A stretch of DNA of 26,868 bases from DASSKF01 sp035690725 (GTDB taxonomy: Bacteria; Actinomycetota; Actinomycetes; Actinomycetales; Dermatophilaceae). Each line of letters starts with the position of its first letter. Position 1 is the first letter of the stretch. The translations under genes and the position numbers were made by a program. The stretch is from the NCBI GenBank assembly GCA_035690725.1, contig DASSKF010000207.1:1-26868 (forward strand), in the 5' to 3' direction. This document shows positions 1-7,558 of the stretch, piece after piece. The notes under the pieces were generated by a model that had not been told where the DNA came from, searched no databases, and was given only the letters and a program-made list of their open reading frames with translations.

Positions 1-501
1 GAGTGGCTGCGCCGCATGGGCGGCTACGACCCCCGCTTCGTGCGCGCCCAGGACTGGGAGCTCAACCACCGCATCCGCGAGGCCGGCGGGCTCGTCTGGT
101 TCGACCCCCGGCTGCGGGTGTCCTACCGGCCGCGCGGCAGCTTCCGCACCCTGGCCCGGCAGTACCGCGACTACGGGCGCTGGCGCCGCGTCGTCGCCCG
201 CACCCACGCCGGCACGATCAACGCCCGCTACCTGGCCGCGCCGGCCGCCCTGCTCGGGATCGTGGTCGGCGCCGCGGGCGGATTCGCCGCCCCGGTGCTG
301 TGGCTGCTGCCCGGCGGCTACTTCGCGCTGACGACGGTCGGGGGCCTGACCGCGACGGGCGACCTCACGCTGCGGGAGCGGCTGCTGCTGCCCGCGATCC
401 TGCCGACGATGCACCTGTCCTGGGGCTGGGGGTTCCTCAGCAGCCGGGTCCGGATCGAGGGCGAGGGCGAGCTCCCCGAGGAGGCCTCCTTCGCCCACTG
501 A
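1..501 (+). CDS. family 2 glycosyltransferase, C-terminal part (5' end outside window)
   Basis: The reading frame is open from base 1 and ends at TGA 499-501, so the gene begins upstream. The first codons read EWLRRMGGYDPRF then AQDWELNHR (nt 46-66). This is the acceptor/catalytic (E/Q)DWEL motif of GT-A family 2 transferases, here with Gln in place of the usual Glu. It is followed by a WFDP and YRPR stretch, then RQYRDYGRWRR, typical of actinobacterial membrane-linked GT2 enzymes. Two hydrophobic segments follow (nt ~225-345), then a short soluble tail, so the enzyme is probably membrane anchored. The substrate cannot be told. It lies upstream of other envelope-type genes on the same strand but is separated from them by two minus-strand genes. 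The ATG at 16 is internal and not the real start. Confidence 0.8.
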   Translation, partial: EWLRRMGGYDPRFVRAQDWELNHRIREAGGLVWFDPRLRVSYRPRGSFRTLARQYRDYGRWRRVVARTHAGTINARYLAAPAALLGIVVGAAGGFAAPVLWLLPGGYFALTTVGGLTATGDLTLRERLLLPAILPTMHLSWGWGFLSSRVRIEGEGELPEEASFAH

Positions 502-560
502 GCGCCCCGTCAGTATGCCGAGAGCTGGCCTTCTCGACGCCCCTCACCCGGGTGCCCGAT

Positions 561-640
561 CGTGGCCGCAGATCGCGACTCGTGGCCGCAGATCATTGCG
601 ACGTTCTGGCTGCTCTGGCGACCAGAACGTCACAATGATC
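561..640. terminator. direct repeat plus 19-bp inverted repeat between convergent genes
   Basis: A 14-nt direct repeat (561-574 and 581-594) runs into an inverted repeat with arms 591-609 and 622-640. The arms are 19 nt with one mismatch and enclose a 12-nt loop. It lies between the stop of the upstream glycosyltransferase (501) and the stop of the minus-strand methyltransferase (667). That position and the length of the stem suit a bidirectional terminator. No U-tract is present, which is usual in high-GC actinobacteria. Function is inferred from structure and position only. Confidence 0.6.
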
Positions 641-666
641 GGGTGCCGGGTCGGACACTGTCGACG

Positions 667-1302
667 TCAGCTCGGGCGGTGGGCGCGGAACAGCGCGTCC
701 CACGCCGTCCGGGAGGCCCCGTCGGTGTCGACCTCCCGGGCCACCCGCTCGGACCGGTCGACCACCAGCCGCCCGACCTCGACCGGCGCCGCGAGGTCAC
801 CCTCGACGTCCTCGGCGGTGAACAGCACCGTCGGGTCCTGCGGCCCGCCGTGGCCCTCGGCGATGTTGCTGGAGTCGTGCCCGATGACCAGCAGCGTCCC
901 GCCGGGTGCCAGCCCGCCGGCGGCCGACTGCAGCACCGCACGCCGCTGCGCCTCCGGCAGGTGCAGGTAGCAGACGAGCACCAGGTCGAAGCCGTCCTCG
1001 GGCAGCTCGAGCGTGGTCACGTCGGCCACCGCCCAGGTCACGTCGAGCGGCGCACCCCGTTGCCGCCCGGCCTCCTCGGCGAGCTGCGCCGCCCGGGCCA
1101 GACCGGCCTCGGAGAAGTCGACGCCCTGCACCCGCCAGCCGCGCCCGGCCAGCCAGATCGCGTTGCGCCCCTCACCGCTGGCCAGGTCGATCGCCCGGCC
1201 CGGCGGCAGGTCCCGCGTCTCCTGCTCGACCCAGCGGTTGGGCGCCGCGCCCCAGACGAGGTCGTGCTCGGCATACCGCTCGTTCCAGCCGTTCGCGTCC
1301 AT
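667..1302 (-). CDS. class I SAM-dependent methyltransferase
   Basis: This 211-residue protein starts at ATG 1300-1302. Motif I of the Rossmann methyltransferase fold is visible as AIDLASGEGRNAIWLA (residues ~37-52), followed by the acidic strand-2 end VQGVDFSEAGLARA. Motif II/post-II is FDLVLVCYLHLPEAQR, and the GG of LAPGGTLLVIGHD marks strand 5. Length and motifs match the small TehB-like or UbiE-like methyltransferases (Methyltransf_11/25 type). The N-terminal W(N/D)ERY and DLVWG pattern is typical of actinobacterial proteins annotated simply as class I methyltransferases. The acceptor is unknown. Only a weak purine stretch precedes the start. The gene is convergent with the upstream glycosyltransferase, and ynfA lies upstream of it on the same strand with a 32-bp gap, so co-transcription is possible. 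Confidence 0.85.
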   Translation of the reverse strand: MDANGWNERYAEHDLVWGAAPNRWVEQETRDLPPGRAIDLASGEGRNAIWLAGRGWRVQGVDFSEAGLARAAQLAEEAGRQRGAPLDVTWAVADVTTLELPEDGFDLVLVCYLHLPEAQRRAVLQSAAGGLAPGGTLLVIGHDSSNIAEGHGGPQDPTVLFTAEDVEGDLAAPVEVGRLVVDRSERVAREVDTDGASRTAWDALFRAHRPS

Positions 1303-1334
1303 CGCTCACCATCCTCGCTCGCAGCGTAGGTCGC

Positions 1335-1670
1335 TCACGCGTCCCGCGGCGCGTACATGATGATCGCCGCACCCGCGAGGCACACGACCGCGCCGAGCAC
1401 GTCCCACCGGTCCGGCCGGAACCCGTCCGCGACGACGCCCCACAGCAGCGACCCGGCAATGAAGAGCCCTCCGTAGGCCGCGAGGATCCGCCCGAAGTGC
1501 GCGTCCGGCTGCAGCGTCGCCACGAATCCGTAGGCACCCAGCGCGAGCACGCCACCCAGCGCCCACAGCGCGCCCCGGTGCTCGCGGACCCCCTGCCACA
1601 CCAGCCACGCGCCGCCGATCTCGCACACCGCGGCGAGCACGAACACCAGGACCGAGCGCAGCACCAGCAC
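1335..1670 (-). CDS. YnfA family (UPF0060) small membrane protein
   Basis: The protein has 111 residues when started at GTG 1668-1670. Four hydrophobic segments are visible: LVFVLAAVCEIGGAWLVW, ALWALGGVLALGAYGFVATL, IAGSLLWGVVADG and VLGAVVCLAGAAIIMYAP. The family signatures CEIGGAWLVW near the N-terminus, LQPDAHFGRILAAYGGLFI in the middle and DRWDVLGA near the C-terminus are all present, and the length matches the ~108-residue E. coli YnfA. The family belongs to the small multidrug resistance fold, but its substrate is not settled. The frame stays open far upstream because of GC content. The chosen GTG gives the family-typical hydrophobic N-terminus, although a GTG about 36 nt further upstream cannot be excluded. 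No clear ribosome binding site is visible. Confidence 0.85.
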   Translation of the reverse strand: MLVLRSVLVFVLAAVCEIGGAWLVWQGVREHRGALWALGGVLALGAYGFVATLQPDAHFGRILAAYGGLFIAGSLLWGVVADGFRPDRWDVLGAVVCLAGAAIIMYAPRDA

Positions 1671-1775
1671 GGGCGCGACGCTACCGGCCGTGCCCCCGCA
1701 CCGCCCCCACAGCGGTATGCCGGAGCTCACCCGCGCCCCGCCGCGCCGGTGTCCGGGTCGCGGCCTCCCGCTCGA

Positions 1776-1788
1776 TAGCGTGTCCCGG
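1776..1788 (+). promoter_or_regulatory. leaderless -10 box for the DUF5941/CDP-alcohol gene
   Basis: TAGCGT (1776-1781) fits the actinobacterial TANNNT -10 consensus and ends 6 nt before the GTG at 1788. The transcript would start at or next to the start codon, and no ribosome binding site is present. The placement supports 1788 as the start. Confidence 0.6.
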
Positions 1789-3917
1789 TGAGTTCGGCAG
1801 CGCAGCTGGTGGGGAACGCCACCGCCCGTGGGGTGCACGGGTGGTCCCGCGGCGCCGACCTCGTGGCGGCCGGGGCGGCTCCGGCCGAGCCGCTGGCGGC
1901 CGCGCTGGACGCCTTCGCGCTCCGGGACGCGGTCGTGCTGGCCGGGGGGGAGACGCCCGAGGAGTGGCTGCGCCGCCTCGCGGCGACCGCAGCGCAGTCG
2001 ACCGACCGGCCGCTGGTCGTCGTCGACCCCGCCACCGAGCTGGCCGGCCCCGGCCTGCTCGACCTGCTGGACCGGCCGAACCCGGGGACCGCGGCCCTCG
2101 TGCTGGAGTCGGGCGCCCTGACCGCCGGACGCGACGAGGCCACCCCGGTGCGGGTCGGCCCCGACGGCGCGGCGCTGGAGTCGGCCGGCGGCGCCGGGCA
2201 CGTGGTGACCGCGCCGACCCACGCGCTCGCCGGGGTGCTGCGGGTGGACCCGGCCGACCGGGCCGCCGTGGCCGCCGCGTGGGGCGCGGCCGCCGACCAG
2301 CTCGCGCTCCAGGTCGGCCCCGCGGCAGCGCGGGCCGCCGTGGACGAGTCCCCGGCGGACGAGGCGCCGGACGAGGGCTGCTCCTTCGACCTCGCCGTCC
2401 TCGTGCTCGTGCGTGGCGGGGTCCGGCTGCGGGCGAGCCTGCTCGGCCCGTTCACCTGGCGCCGCGGTGCGGCCGCCAGTGCCGGTGCCGCCGGCGGACC
2501 GTGGCGGCAGCGGCTGCGGGGCGCATCGCGCGGCGGGGACGGCTGGTTGTCGACCACGCTCATCCGCCCGGTGTCCCGGCGTCTGACCGGCGTCGCGCTG
2601 CGCCTCGGCGTGACGCCCAACGTCGTCTCGCTCGTCAGCCTCGCCATCGGCCTGCTCGCCGCGGCCCTCGTCCTCACCGACAACCGGTGGGCCTGGGTGG
2701 CCGCCGCGGTGCTGCTGCAGGTGGCCCTGGTGGTCGACTGCGTCGACGGCGAGATCGCCCGGTTCACGCGCCGGTTCAGCCCCTTCGGGGCCTGGCTGGA
2801 CGGGGTGGGGGACCGGGTCAAGGAGTACTCCGTCTTCGCCGCGCTCGGCGTGGTCGCCACCCGGCACGGCGACGCCGGCTGGCTGCTCGCGACCACGGCG
2901 CTGGCGATGGTCAGCCTGCGCCACCTGGAGGACTACGCCTACGTCGACCGGCTCCGGCCGCTGCGCGCCAGCCGCCCGGCCCTGCTGCCGCTGACCGAGC
3001 TCTCCGACGGCGGACCGGCGGGCGCGCGCACCTCGCTGCCCGCGCCGCCCGGCGGCAGGGCGATGGCGGTCCACTGGCTCAAGAAGGTCATCCACGTCCC
3101 GATCGCCGAGCGCTACCTGCTCATCTCGGTCACGCTGCTGGTCTTCCGGCCGATGCTGGTGCTGTGGGTGATGGTCGCCGCCACCGCCTTCGCGCTCGTG
3201 TGGACCTACGGCGGCCGCACCGTGAAGGCGGTCCTGGACCGCGACGGCATCACGGACGCCGTCCGGCCGACCGGTCGACACTGGGGGCACCTGGACCACC
3301 AGGCCGACCTCGGTCCGGTCGCGCGGGTCTGCGGCCGGCTGACCGGGCTGCCCGTCCCGGCGGGACTGCTCGCGGCGGTGGTCCTGGTCGCCGGGTCCGC
3401 GGTGCTCCTCGCCCGGCGCGGACAGCCGGGGTGGACCCTGCTGCTGGCCGCGGCCTGCGTGGTGGTCATGGGCATGGCGTTCCGGCCGCCGGTCCACCGC
3501 CGGCGCGGCTGGTCCCTGGGCTGGCAGCTGTCCGGCTGGCTGTGGGGTGCCGAGGCGGCCGTCGTGGCGAGTGCTGCGGCGGCCCTGCTTCCCGCGGACG
3601 CCCGCGGGTCGGCATACCTCTGGCTGGCGGTGGTGGCCTACCACCGCTACGACACGGTCTACCGCCTGCGCGAGACCGGCGAGGGGTCGGCGCCGTCGCT
3701 GACCCTGTTCGGGCTGGGCACCGACGGGCGGGTCCTGCTCGTGCTCGCGGTCGCGACGTGGGCGCCGCAGGTGCTTGCCGAGGTGCTCTGGGTCGGCGCC
3801 CTGGTGCTGCTGGTGCTGTATGCCGTGGAGTCCGGCCGCGCCTGGTGGCGCCGGTCGGTCGCCGCCCGGGCGGTGCGGCCGGGCCCGGTGCCGTCGCCGG
3901 TGGAGGTGGCCTCGTGA
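1788..3917 (+). CDS. CDP-alcohol phosphatidyltransferase fused to N-terminal domain and DUF5941
   Basis: The 709-residue protein starts at a leaderless GTG. Residues ~1-230 are soluble and Ala-rich, with a faint nucleotidyltransferase look (RDAVVLAGGETPEEW, LVVVDPATELAG) but no intact catalytic signature. Residues ~255-420 form the CDP-alcohol phosphotransferase domain. The full motif D-x2-DG-x2-AR-x8-G-x3-D-x3-D is present as D317, D320 G321, A324 R325, G334, D338 and D342. The C-terminal ~240 residues contain several hydrophobic helices and match the DUF5941 type of actinobacterial proteins. Such enzymes transfer a phospho-alcohol from a CDP-alcohol to an acceptor alcohol. The domain order recalls bifunctional inositol-phosphate cytidylyltransferase/DIPPS enzymes, but the substrate is unknown. 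The stop overlaps the next start by 4 nt (GTGA). Confidence 0.85.
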   Translation: MSSAAQLVGNATARGVHGWSRGADLVAAGAAPAEPLAAALDAFALRDAVVLAGGETPEEWLRRLAATAAQSTDRPLVVVDPATELAGPGLLDLLDRPNPGTAALVLESGALTAGRDEATPVRVGPDGAALESAGGAGHVVTAPTHALAGVLRVDPADRAAVAAAWGAAADQLALQVGPAAARAAVDESPADEAPDEGCSFDLAVLVLVRGGVRLRASLLGPFTWRRGAAASAGAAGGPWRQRLRGASRGGDGWLSTTLIRPVSRRLTGVALRLGVTPNVVSLVSLAIGLLAAALVLTDNRWAWVAAAVLLQVALVVDCVDGEIARFTRRFSPFGAWLDGVGDRVKEYSVFAALGVVATRHGDAGWLLATTALAMVSLRHLEDYAYVDRLRPLRASRPALLPLTELSDGGPAGARTSLPAPPGGRAMAVHWLKKVIHVPIAERYLLISVTLLVFRPMLVLWVMVAATAFALVWTYGGRTVKAVLDRDGITDAVRPTGRHWGHLDHQADLGPVARVCGRLTGLPVPAGLLAAVVLVAGSAVLLARRGQPGWTLLLAAACVVVMGMAFRPPVHRRRGWSLGWQLSGWLWGAEAAVVASAAAALLPADARGSAYLWLAVVAYHRYDTVYRLRETGEGSAPSLTLFGLGTDGRVLLVLAVATWAPQVLAEVLWVGALVLLVLYAVESGRAWWRRSVAARAVRPGPVPSPVEVAS

Positions 3918-4720
3918 CCCACGACCCGACCGACCAGCACCCGAGCCTGGCGGAGCTGCGTGCCGTGGTGCAGCCGCCGGAGCACATCGCGCGCTACAAC
4001 GCCGAGCACTGGGCCGGAGCGCTGTACATGCGGCACGCGAGCCTGCACGCGACCAGGGTGCTGCTGCCCACCGGGATCAGCGCGAACGGCGTGACCTGGC
4101 TGATGATCGCCGTCGGGGTCGTCGGCGGGTTCCTGCTCGTCCTGCCCGGGCTGTGGGGGCCGGTCGTCGCGGTGCTGGCGATGCAGCTGCAGCTGCTGCT
4201 GGACTGCAGCGACGGGGAGGTCGCGCGGTGGCGGCAGCGGTTCTCGCCGGCGGGGATCTACCTGGACCGGGTGGGGCACTACCTGACCGAGAGCATGCTG
4301 CCGATCGCGCTGGGGCTGCGGGCGGACCACTGGTCGTTCGCGGACCCGCTCGACGTCGGCGGCTGGACCGTCCTGGGGTTCCTGGTGACCGTGATCGTGC
4401 TGTGGAACAAGGCCTTCACCGACCTGGTCCACGTCGCCCGGGCGAAGACCGGCCGGCCGATGCTCGACGACGTCGCGTCCACCGCGCGGTCGCGGGTGTC
4501 CGGGGTGGCGCGGGCGCGGCAGGCGTTCACCTACCTGCCGATCTTCCGGGCGTTCATCGCGATCGAGTTCTCGCTGTTGACGCTCGTCGCCGGGATCGCC
4601 GACGTCGTCGCCGGCAGTCGAGCCGGGTCGCAGGTGCTGCTGCTCGTGTGCATCCCGCTCGTCGTCGTCACCGCCGCCGGGCACCTGCTCGGGGTGCTCA
4701 CCAGCTCGCGGCTGAAGTGA
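3914..4720 (+). CDS. CDP-alcohol phosphatidyltransferase family protein with Asp-to-His change
   Basis: The 268-residue membrane protein starts at GTG 3914, overlapping the previous stop in GTGA, with a GGAGG at 3902-3906. The CDP-alcohol phosphotransferase motif is clear: D97, D100 G101, A104 R105, G114 and D118. The fourth conserved aspartate, expected four residues after D118, is His122 in this sequence. In characterised members the fourth Asp is proposed as the catalytic base and the others bind metal. Several hydrophobic helices surround the motif and continue to the C-terminus. The conserved N-terminal part contains YNAEHWAGALYMR and HATRVLLPTGISANGVTW, the latter being the usual lead-in to the first helix. 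Coupling to the first CDP-alcohol enzyme suggests that the two act together. Catalytic activity is uncertain because of H122. Confidence 0.85.
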   Translation: MTHDPTDQHPSLAELRAVVQPPEHIARYNAEHWAGALYMRHASLHATRVLLPTGISANGVTWLMIAVGVVGGFLLVLPGLWGPVVAVLAMQLQLLLDCSDGEVARWRQRFSPAGIYLDRVGHYLTESMLPIALGLRADHWSFADPLDVGGWTVLGFLVTVIVLWNKAFTDLVHVARAKTGRPMLDDVASTARSRVSGVARARQAFTYLPIFRAFIAIEFSLLTLVAGIADVVAGSRAGSQVLLLVCIPLVVVTAAGHLLGVLTSSRLK

Positions 4721-4730
4721 GGAGCGCGTG

Positions 4731-5789
4731 GTGAGCGGGGTCCCGGGTGCGTCGGGCACGGGCGGTGAGGGCTCGGCACACCGGCCGACGCTCTACCAGT
4801 GGGCCCAGGTGCCCGGTCCCGTCGGGGGAGTGACGACCAGCGTGGAGGGGCTGAGCGGCGCGGTCGCGGCCCTGGGCGCCGAGGTGGTCCGGGTCAACAC
4901 CGCCGCGCCCGCGCAGCTGGCCGCCTCGCTGCCTCGGCTGTGGCGGCGGAACGCGCTGCACCTGCTGCACATCACCAACCTCCACCGCACCATCCCGGTC
5001 GCCCCCGTCATGGGGGCGGTCCCGGGCCGGACCGCGGTCGTCCTGCACTCGGGTTCGACGCGCGGACAGGTGGACCGGATGTCGCCGTGGCTGCGCCGGG
5101 CCGTGACGGCCGCGATGCACGCCTACGACGAGGTCTGGGCGGTCAACGACGAGATCCGCGAGGTGCTGCCGGCGGCGCTGCGGCGGCGGGTGCGGGTGCT
5201 GTCGCCGTTCGTCCCATCCGCGTTCGTGTTGTCGGCGCCGATCGGCGCCGCCGGTGGGCCGCCGCGGGACCCGCACCTGCTCACGGTGGCCACGAACTCC
5301 GGGCAGCACTACTACGGGGCCGACCTCGCGATCGACGCGGTGGAGCGGGCCCGGTCGCGGTGGCCGGACGCGCGGCTCTGGGTGCTCGGCTACGACCGTG
5401 ACGGCGAGGAGATGGCGACACTGCGCCGGCGGGCCGCCGACCTCGACTGGGTGGACGTCTCGTTCAACCTGTCCCCGGACGAGGTGACCGGGGCGCTGCG
5501 GCGGTCCGGGGTCTTCCTGCGACCCACGTCCTGGGACGGTGACTCGGTCATCGTGCGCGAGGCGCTCGCGTGCGGGGCCCGGGTGGTCGCCTCCGACGTG
5601 GCACCCCGACCGGCGGACGTCGAGCTGGCGCCGCTGGACGCCGACGAGCTCGCCGCGGCCGTCGTCGACGGCGGGTGGGTCAGCGACGGTTCCGGCCTGG
5701 CCACCGAGACGGTCCTCGACGCGACGTGTGAGGCCCTGGGTCTGGCCGGCCCACCGCTGGGACCCACCTCCCAGTCGGACAATTGCTGA
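4731..5789 (+). CDS. GT-B fold glycosyltransferase (GT4-like)
   Basis: The protein has 352 residues from GTG 4731. A GTG at 4728 is also in frame, but GGAG at 4721-4724 lies 6 nt from 4731 and only 3 nt from 4728. The N-terminal half contains GPVGGVTTSVEGL, a donor-loop-like GGV motif of GT-B enzymes. The C-terminal half carries LLTVATNSGQHYYGADLAIDA (residues ~180-200), DARLWVLGYDRD, and SVIVREALACGARVVASDV (~265-285). The last is the E-A-x-A-C-G signature of family 4 transferases that contacts the nucleotide sugar. No membrane segment is evident, so it is probably cytosolic or peripheral. It starts 10 nt after the CDP-alcohol gene, giving a three-gene unit (1788-5789) that likely builds a phosphoalcohol-containing or glycosylated envelope lipid. 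That role is inference. Confidence 0.8.
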   Translation: MSGVPGASGTGGEGSAHRPTLYQWAQVPGPVGGVTTSVEGLSGAVAALGAEVVRVNTAAPAQLAASLPRLWRRNALHLLHITNLHRTIPVAPVMGAVPGRTAVVLHSGSTRGQVDRMSPWLRRAVTAAMHAYDEVWAVNDEIREVLPAALRRRVRVLSPFVPSAFVLSAPIGAAGGPPRDPHLLTVATNSGQHYYGADLAIDAVERARSRWPDARLWVLGYDRDGEEMATLRRRAADLDWVDVSFNLSPDEVTGALRRSGVFLRPTSWDGDSVIVREALACGARVVASDVAPRPADVELAPLDADELAAAVVDGGWVSDGSGLATETVLDATCEALGLAGPPLGPTSQSDNC

Positions 5790-5893
5790 GGATCCGCGGT
5801 CTCCCCGAGCGGCAACCGCTCAGCAACTCCCGGCGGGAGGGAGGCGCCCGGCAGGCGGGCGGCGCCCAGCGGGAGGGAGGTGCCCGGCGGGCG
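5783..5893. repeat. terminator-like hairpin and two-copy 36-bp GC repeat between convergent genes
   Basis: Immediately at the glycosyltransferase stop there are two alternative stems: TTGCTGAG/CTCAGCAA (5783-5790 with 5819-5826) and GAGCGG/CCGCTC (5807-5812 with 5816-5821, loop CAA). They are followed by two imperfect copies of a 36-bp unit; the shared 12-mer starts at 5833 and 5869. The gap separates convergent genes ending at 5789 and 5908, so terminator function is plausible. Confidence 0.55.
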
Positions 5894-5907
5894 GGCGGCG
5901 GGCCACG

Positions 5908-6843
5908 TCAGTCCGCGGGGCGCAGCTCCAGGGGCTGGGCCAGCGCTGGGACGTTGCGCTCGGCATACAGCGGGTCGAGCCCGAGGGCCGTCAGGACGCG
6001 GTCGGCATACGCCTGGTCGGCGGCCGTGAGCTCGCCCTCCCAGGCGCGGCCGAAGTCGTCGCGGCGCGGGTCGGTGACGCTGCCGTGCGAGGTGGTCGCC
6101 GAGCGGCGGCGCAGCGACCGACCGTCGGGCACCTCGAGGGGGTGGCCGCAGAAGTCGGCCAGCCGGGCCAGCTCCTGTTCGGGGCGCTGGGCCAGGTGCT
6201 CGTAGAACACGCTGGTCACCCGGCCCTCGCGGTCCAGGCTGCGCAGCGCGACGCGCGTGTCGACCGCCCACTTGACGACGTTCTTCTGGAACAGGCTGTC
6301 GGCCGAGCCCAGCAGCTCGAGCTGGTCCGGTGCGAGGTGGTCGCGCACCAGCCGCCGGCGGGACAGGTAGTTGCTGTAGCCGCGGTCGCCCCAGTCGTGC
6401 TGCGTCGCCGACCAGGCGGTGGACCAGGGGTCGCGGACCAGGTAGACCAGGGCGACCTCGGGGAAGTTCTCCTGGACCCAGCCGAGCATCTGGTTGAGCC
6501 GGATCTCCTTGACCAGCACCCGGGACGAGGACGGGTCGCTGCTGGCGATCCGGTCGACCCACTCGCTGCTGGCGCCGCCGAGCAGGATCTGCTCCACCTC
6601 GTCGCGGTGGGCGTAGGAGGCCCCACGGCGCAGGTAGCGGGGGGTGCCGTGCCACTGCGGGTTGTGGCCCTCGCGCGGGGAGAACGGCTCGAACAGCACG
6701 TGGTAGGTGCCGGCGGCGTTGAGCAGCTCGACCAGCCAGGTCGTGCCGCTGCGGCCGCTGCCGACCACGAGCACGGTGTCGCACAGGCGCCGCTCGTCCG
6801 GGGCGCGCCGGGACCGGGCGCCGTGCCGCCGCAGCTTCACCAC
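5908..6843 (-). CDS. sulfotransferase family protein
   Basis: The protein has 311 residues from GTG 6841-6843; a second GTG follows immediately at 6838-6840. The 5'-phosphosulfate-binding loop is VLVVGSGRSGTTWLVELL (residues ~24-41). The 3'-phosphate-binding segment is VALVYLVRDPWSTAWSATQ (~130-148), with R137 and S141 in the expected places. The family transfers sulfate from PAPS to hydroxyl or amino groups of carbohydrates, lipids or small molecules. No membrane segment is visible. It begins 37 bp after the scoB stop on the same strand, so read-through from scoAB is possible, though a functional link is not obvious. The start is preceded by a weak GGGA-type site. The acceptor cannot be predicted. 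Confidence 0.85.
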   Translation of the reverse strand: MVKLRRHGARSRRAPDERRLCDTVLVVGSGRSGTTWLVELLNAAGTYHVLFEPFSPREGHNPQWHGTPRYLRRGASYAHRDEVEQILLGGASSEWVDRIASSDPSSSRVLVKEIRLNQMLGWVQENFPEVALVYLVRDPWSTAWSATQHDWGDRGYSNYLSRRRLVRDHLAPDQLELLGSADSLFQKNVVKWAVDTRVALRSLDREGRVTSVFYEHLAQRPEQELARLADFCGHPLEVPDGRSLRRRSATTSHGSVTDPRRDDFGRAWEGELTAADQAYADRVLTALGLDPLYAERNVPALAQPLELRPAD

Positions 6844-6880
6844 GGGTATGCCGTCCCGGTCCGGGTGCCGTGCGCTCCGG

Positions 6881-7555
6881 TCACACCTGGTCGGCGACCT
6901 CGGCCTCGATGGGCTCGCCGGTGAGGTCGACGCTGAACTCGGGCTCGGTCTTCTCGCGGACCTCGTCCTCGGTCACGCCGGAGGCGAGCTCGCGCAGCAC
7001 CAGGCCGTCGGGGGTGACGTCCATGACGCACAGGTTGGTGATGATCCGCTGCACCACGCCGCGGCCCGTGTAGGGCAGCGAGCACTCGCCCACGATCTTG
7101 TACGAGCCGTCCTTGGCGGTGTGCTCCATCAGCACGACGACCTTCTTGGCGCCGTGGACCAGGTCCATCGCGCCGCCCATGCCCTTGACCATCTTGCCCG
7201 GGATCATCCAGTTGGCGATGTCGCCGGTGCCGGAGACCTGCATCGCGCCGAGGATCGCGGCGTCGACCTTGCCGCCGCGGATCATCCCGAAGCTGGTGGC
7301 CGAGTCGAAGAACGCGGCGCCCTTGCGCAGGGTCACCGTCTCCTTGCCGGCATTGATCAGGTCGGGGTCCTCGGTGCCCTCGACCGGGTAGGCGCCGACG
7401 CCGAGGATGCCGTTCTCGGACTGCAGCACGATCTCGACGTCGTCGGGCACGTAGTTGGGCACCAGCGTCGGCAGCCCGATGCCCAGGTTGACGTAGGCGC
7501 CGTCGGACAGCTCCTTGGCGGCGCGCGCCGCCATCTGCTCGCGGGTCAGTGCCAC
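6881..7555 (-). CDS. scoB: 3-oxoacid CoA-transferase subunit B
   Basis: The 224-residue protein is the beta subunit of a family I CoA transferase (succinyl-CoA:3-ketoacid type). The catalytic glutamate lies in QSENGILGVG (E47). Other family blocks are GAYVNLGIGLPTLVPNY near the N-terminus, GGKVDAAILGAMQVSGTGDIANWMIPGK, and GMGGAMDLVHGAKKV with VLMEHTAKDG. With the alpha subunit it moves CoA from succinyl-CoA or acetyl-CoA to acetoacetate or related acids in ketone body or short-chain acid catabolism. A perfect AAGGAGG (minus strand, 7562-7568) sits 8 nt before GTG 7553-7555, and only 3 nt separate the scoA stop from this start. The two are clearly translated together and form one heteromeric enzyme. 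Confidence 0.95.
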   Translation of the reverse strand: MALTREQMAARAAKELSDGAYVNLGIGLPTLVPNYVPDDVEIVLQSENGILGVGAYPVEGTEDPDLINAGKETVTLRKGAAFFDSATSFGMIRGGKVDAAILGAMQVSGTGDIANWMIPGKMVKGMGGAMDLVHGAKKVVVLMEHTAKDGSYKIVGECSLPYTGRGVVQRIITNLCVMDVTPDGLVLRELASGVTEDEVREKTEPEFSVDLTGEPIEAEVADQV

Positions 7556-7558
7556 GGC

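Noticed and set aside
1335..3644. 769-codon minus-strand ORF and long plus-strand frame 1841-4720 across the same region
   Set aside because: Only the YnfA part of the first is real; the rest is Arg/Gly/Pro-rich shadow sequence opposite or out of frame with clear family genes, a product of GC content.
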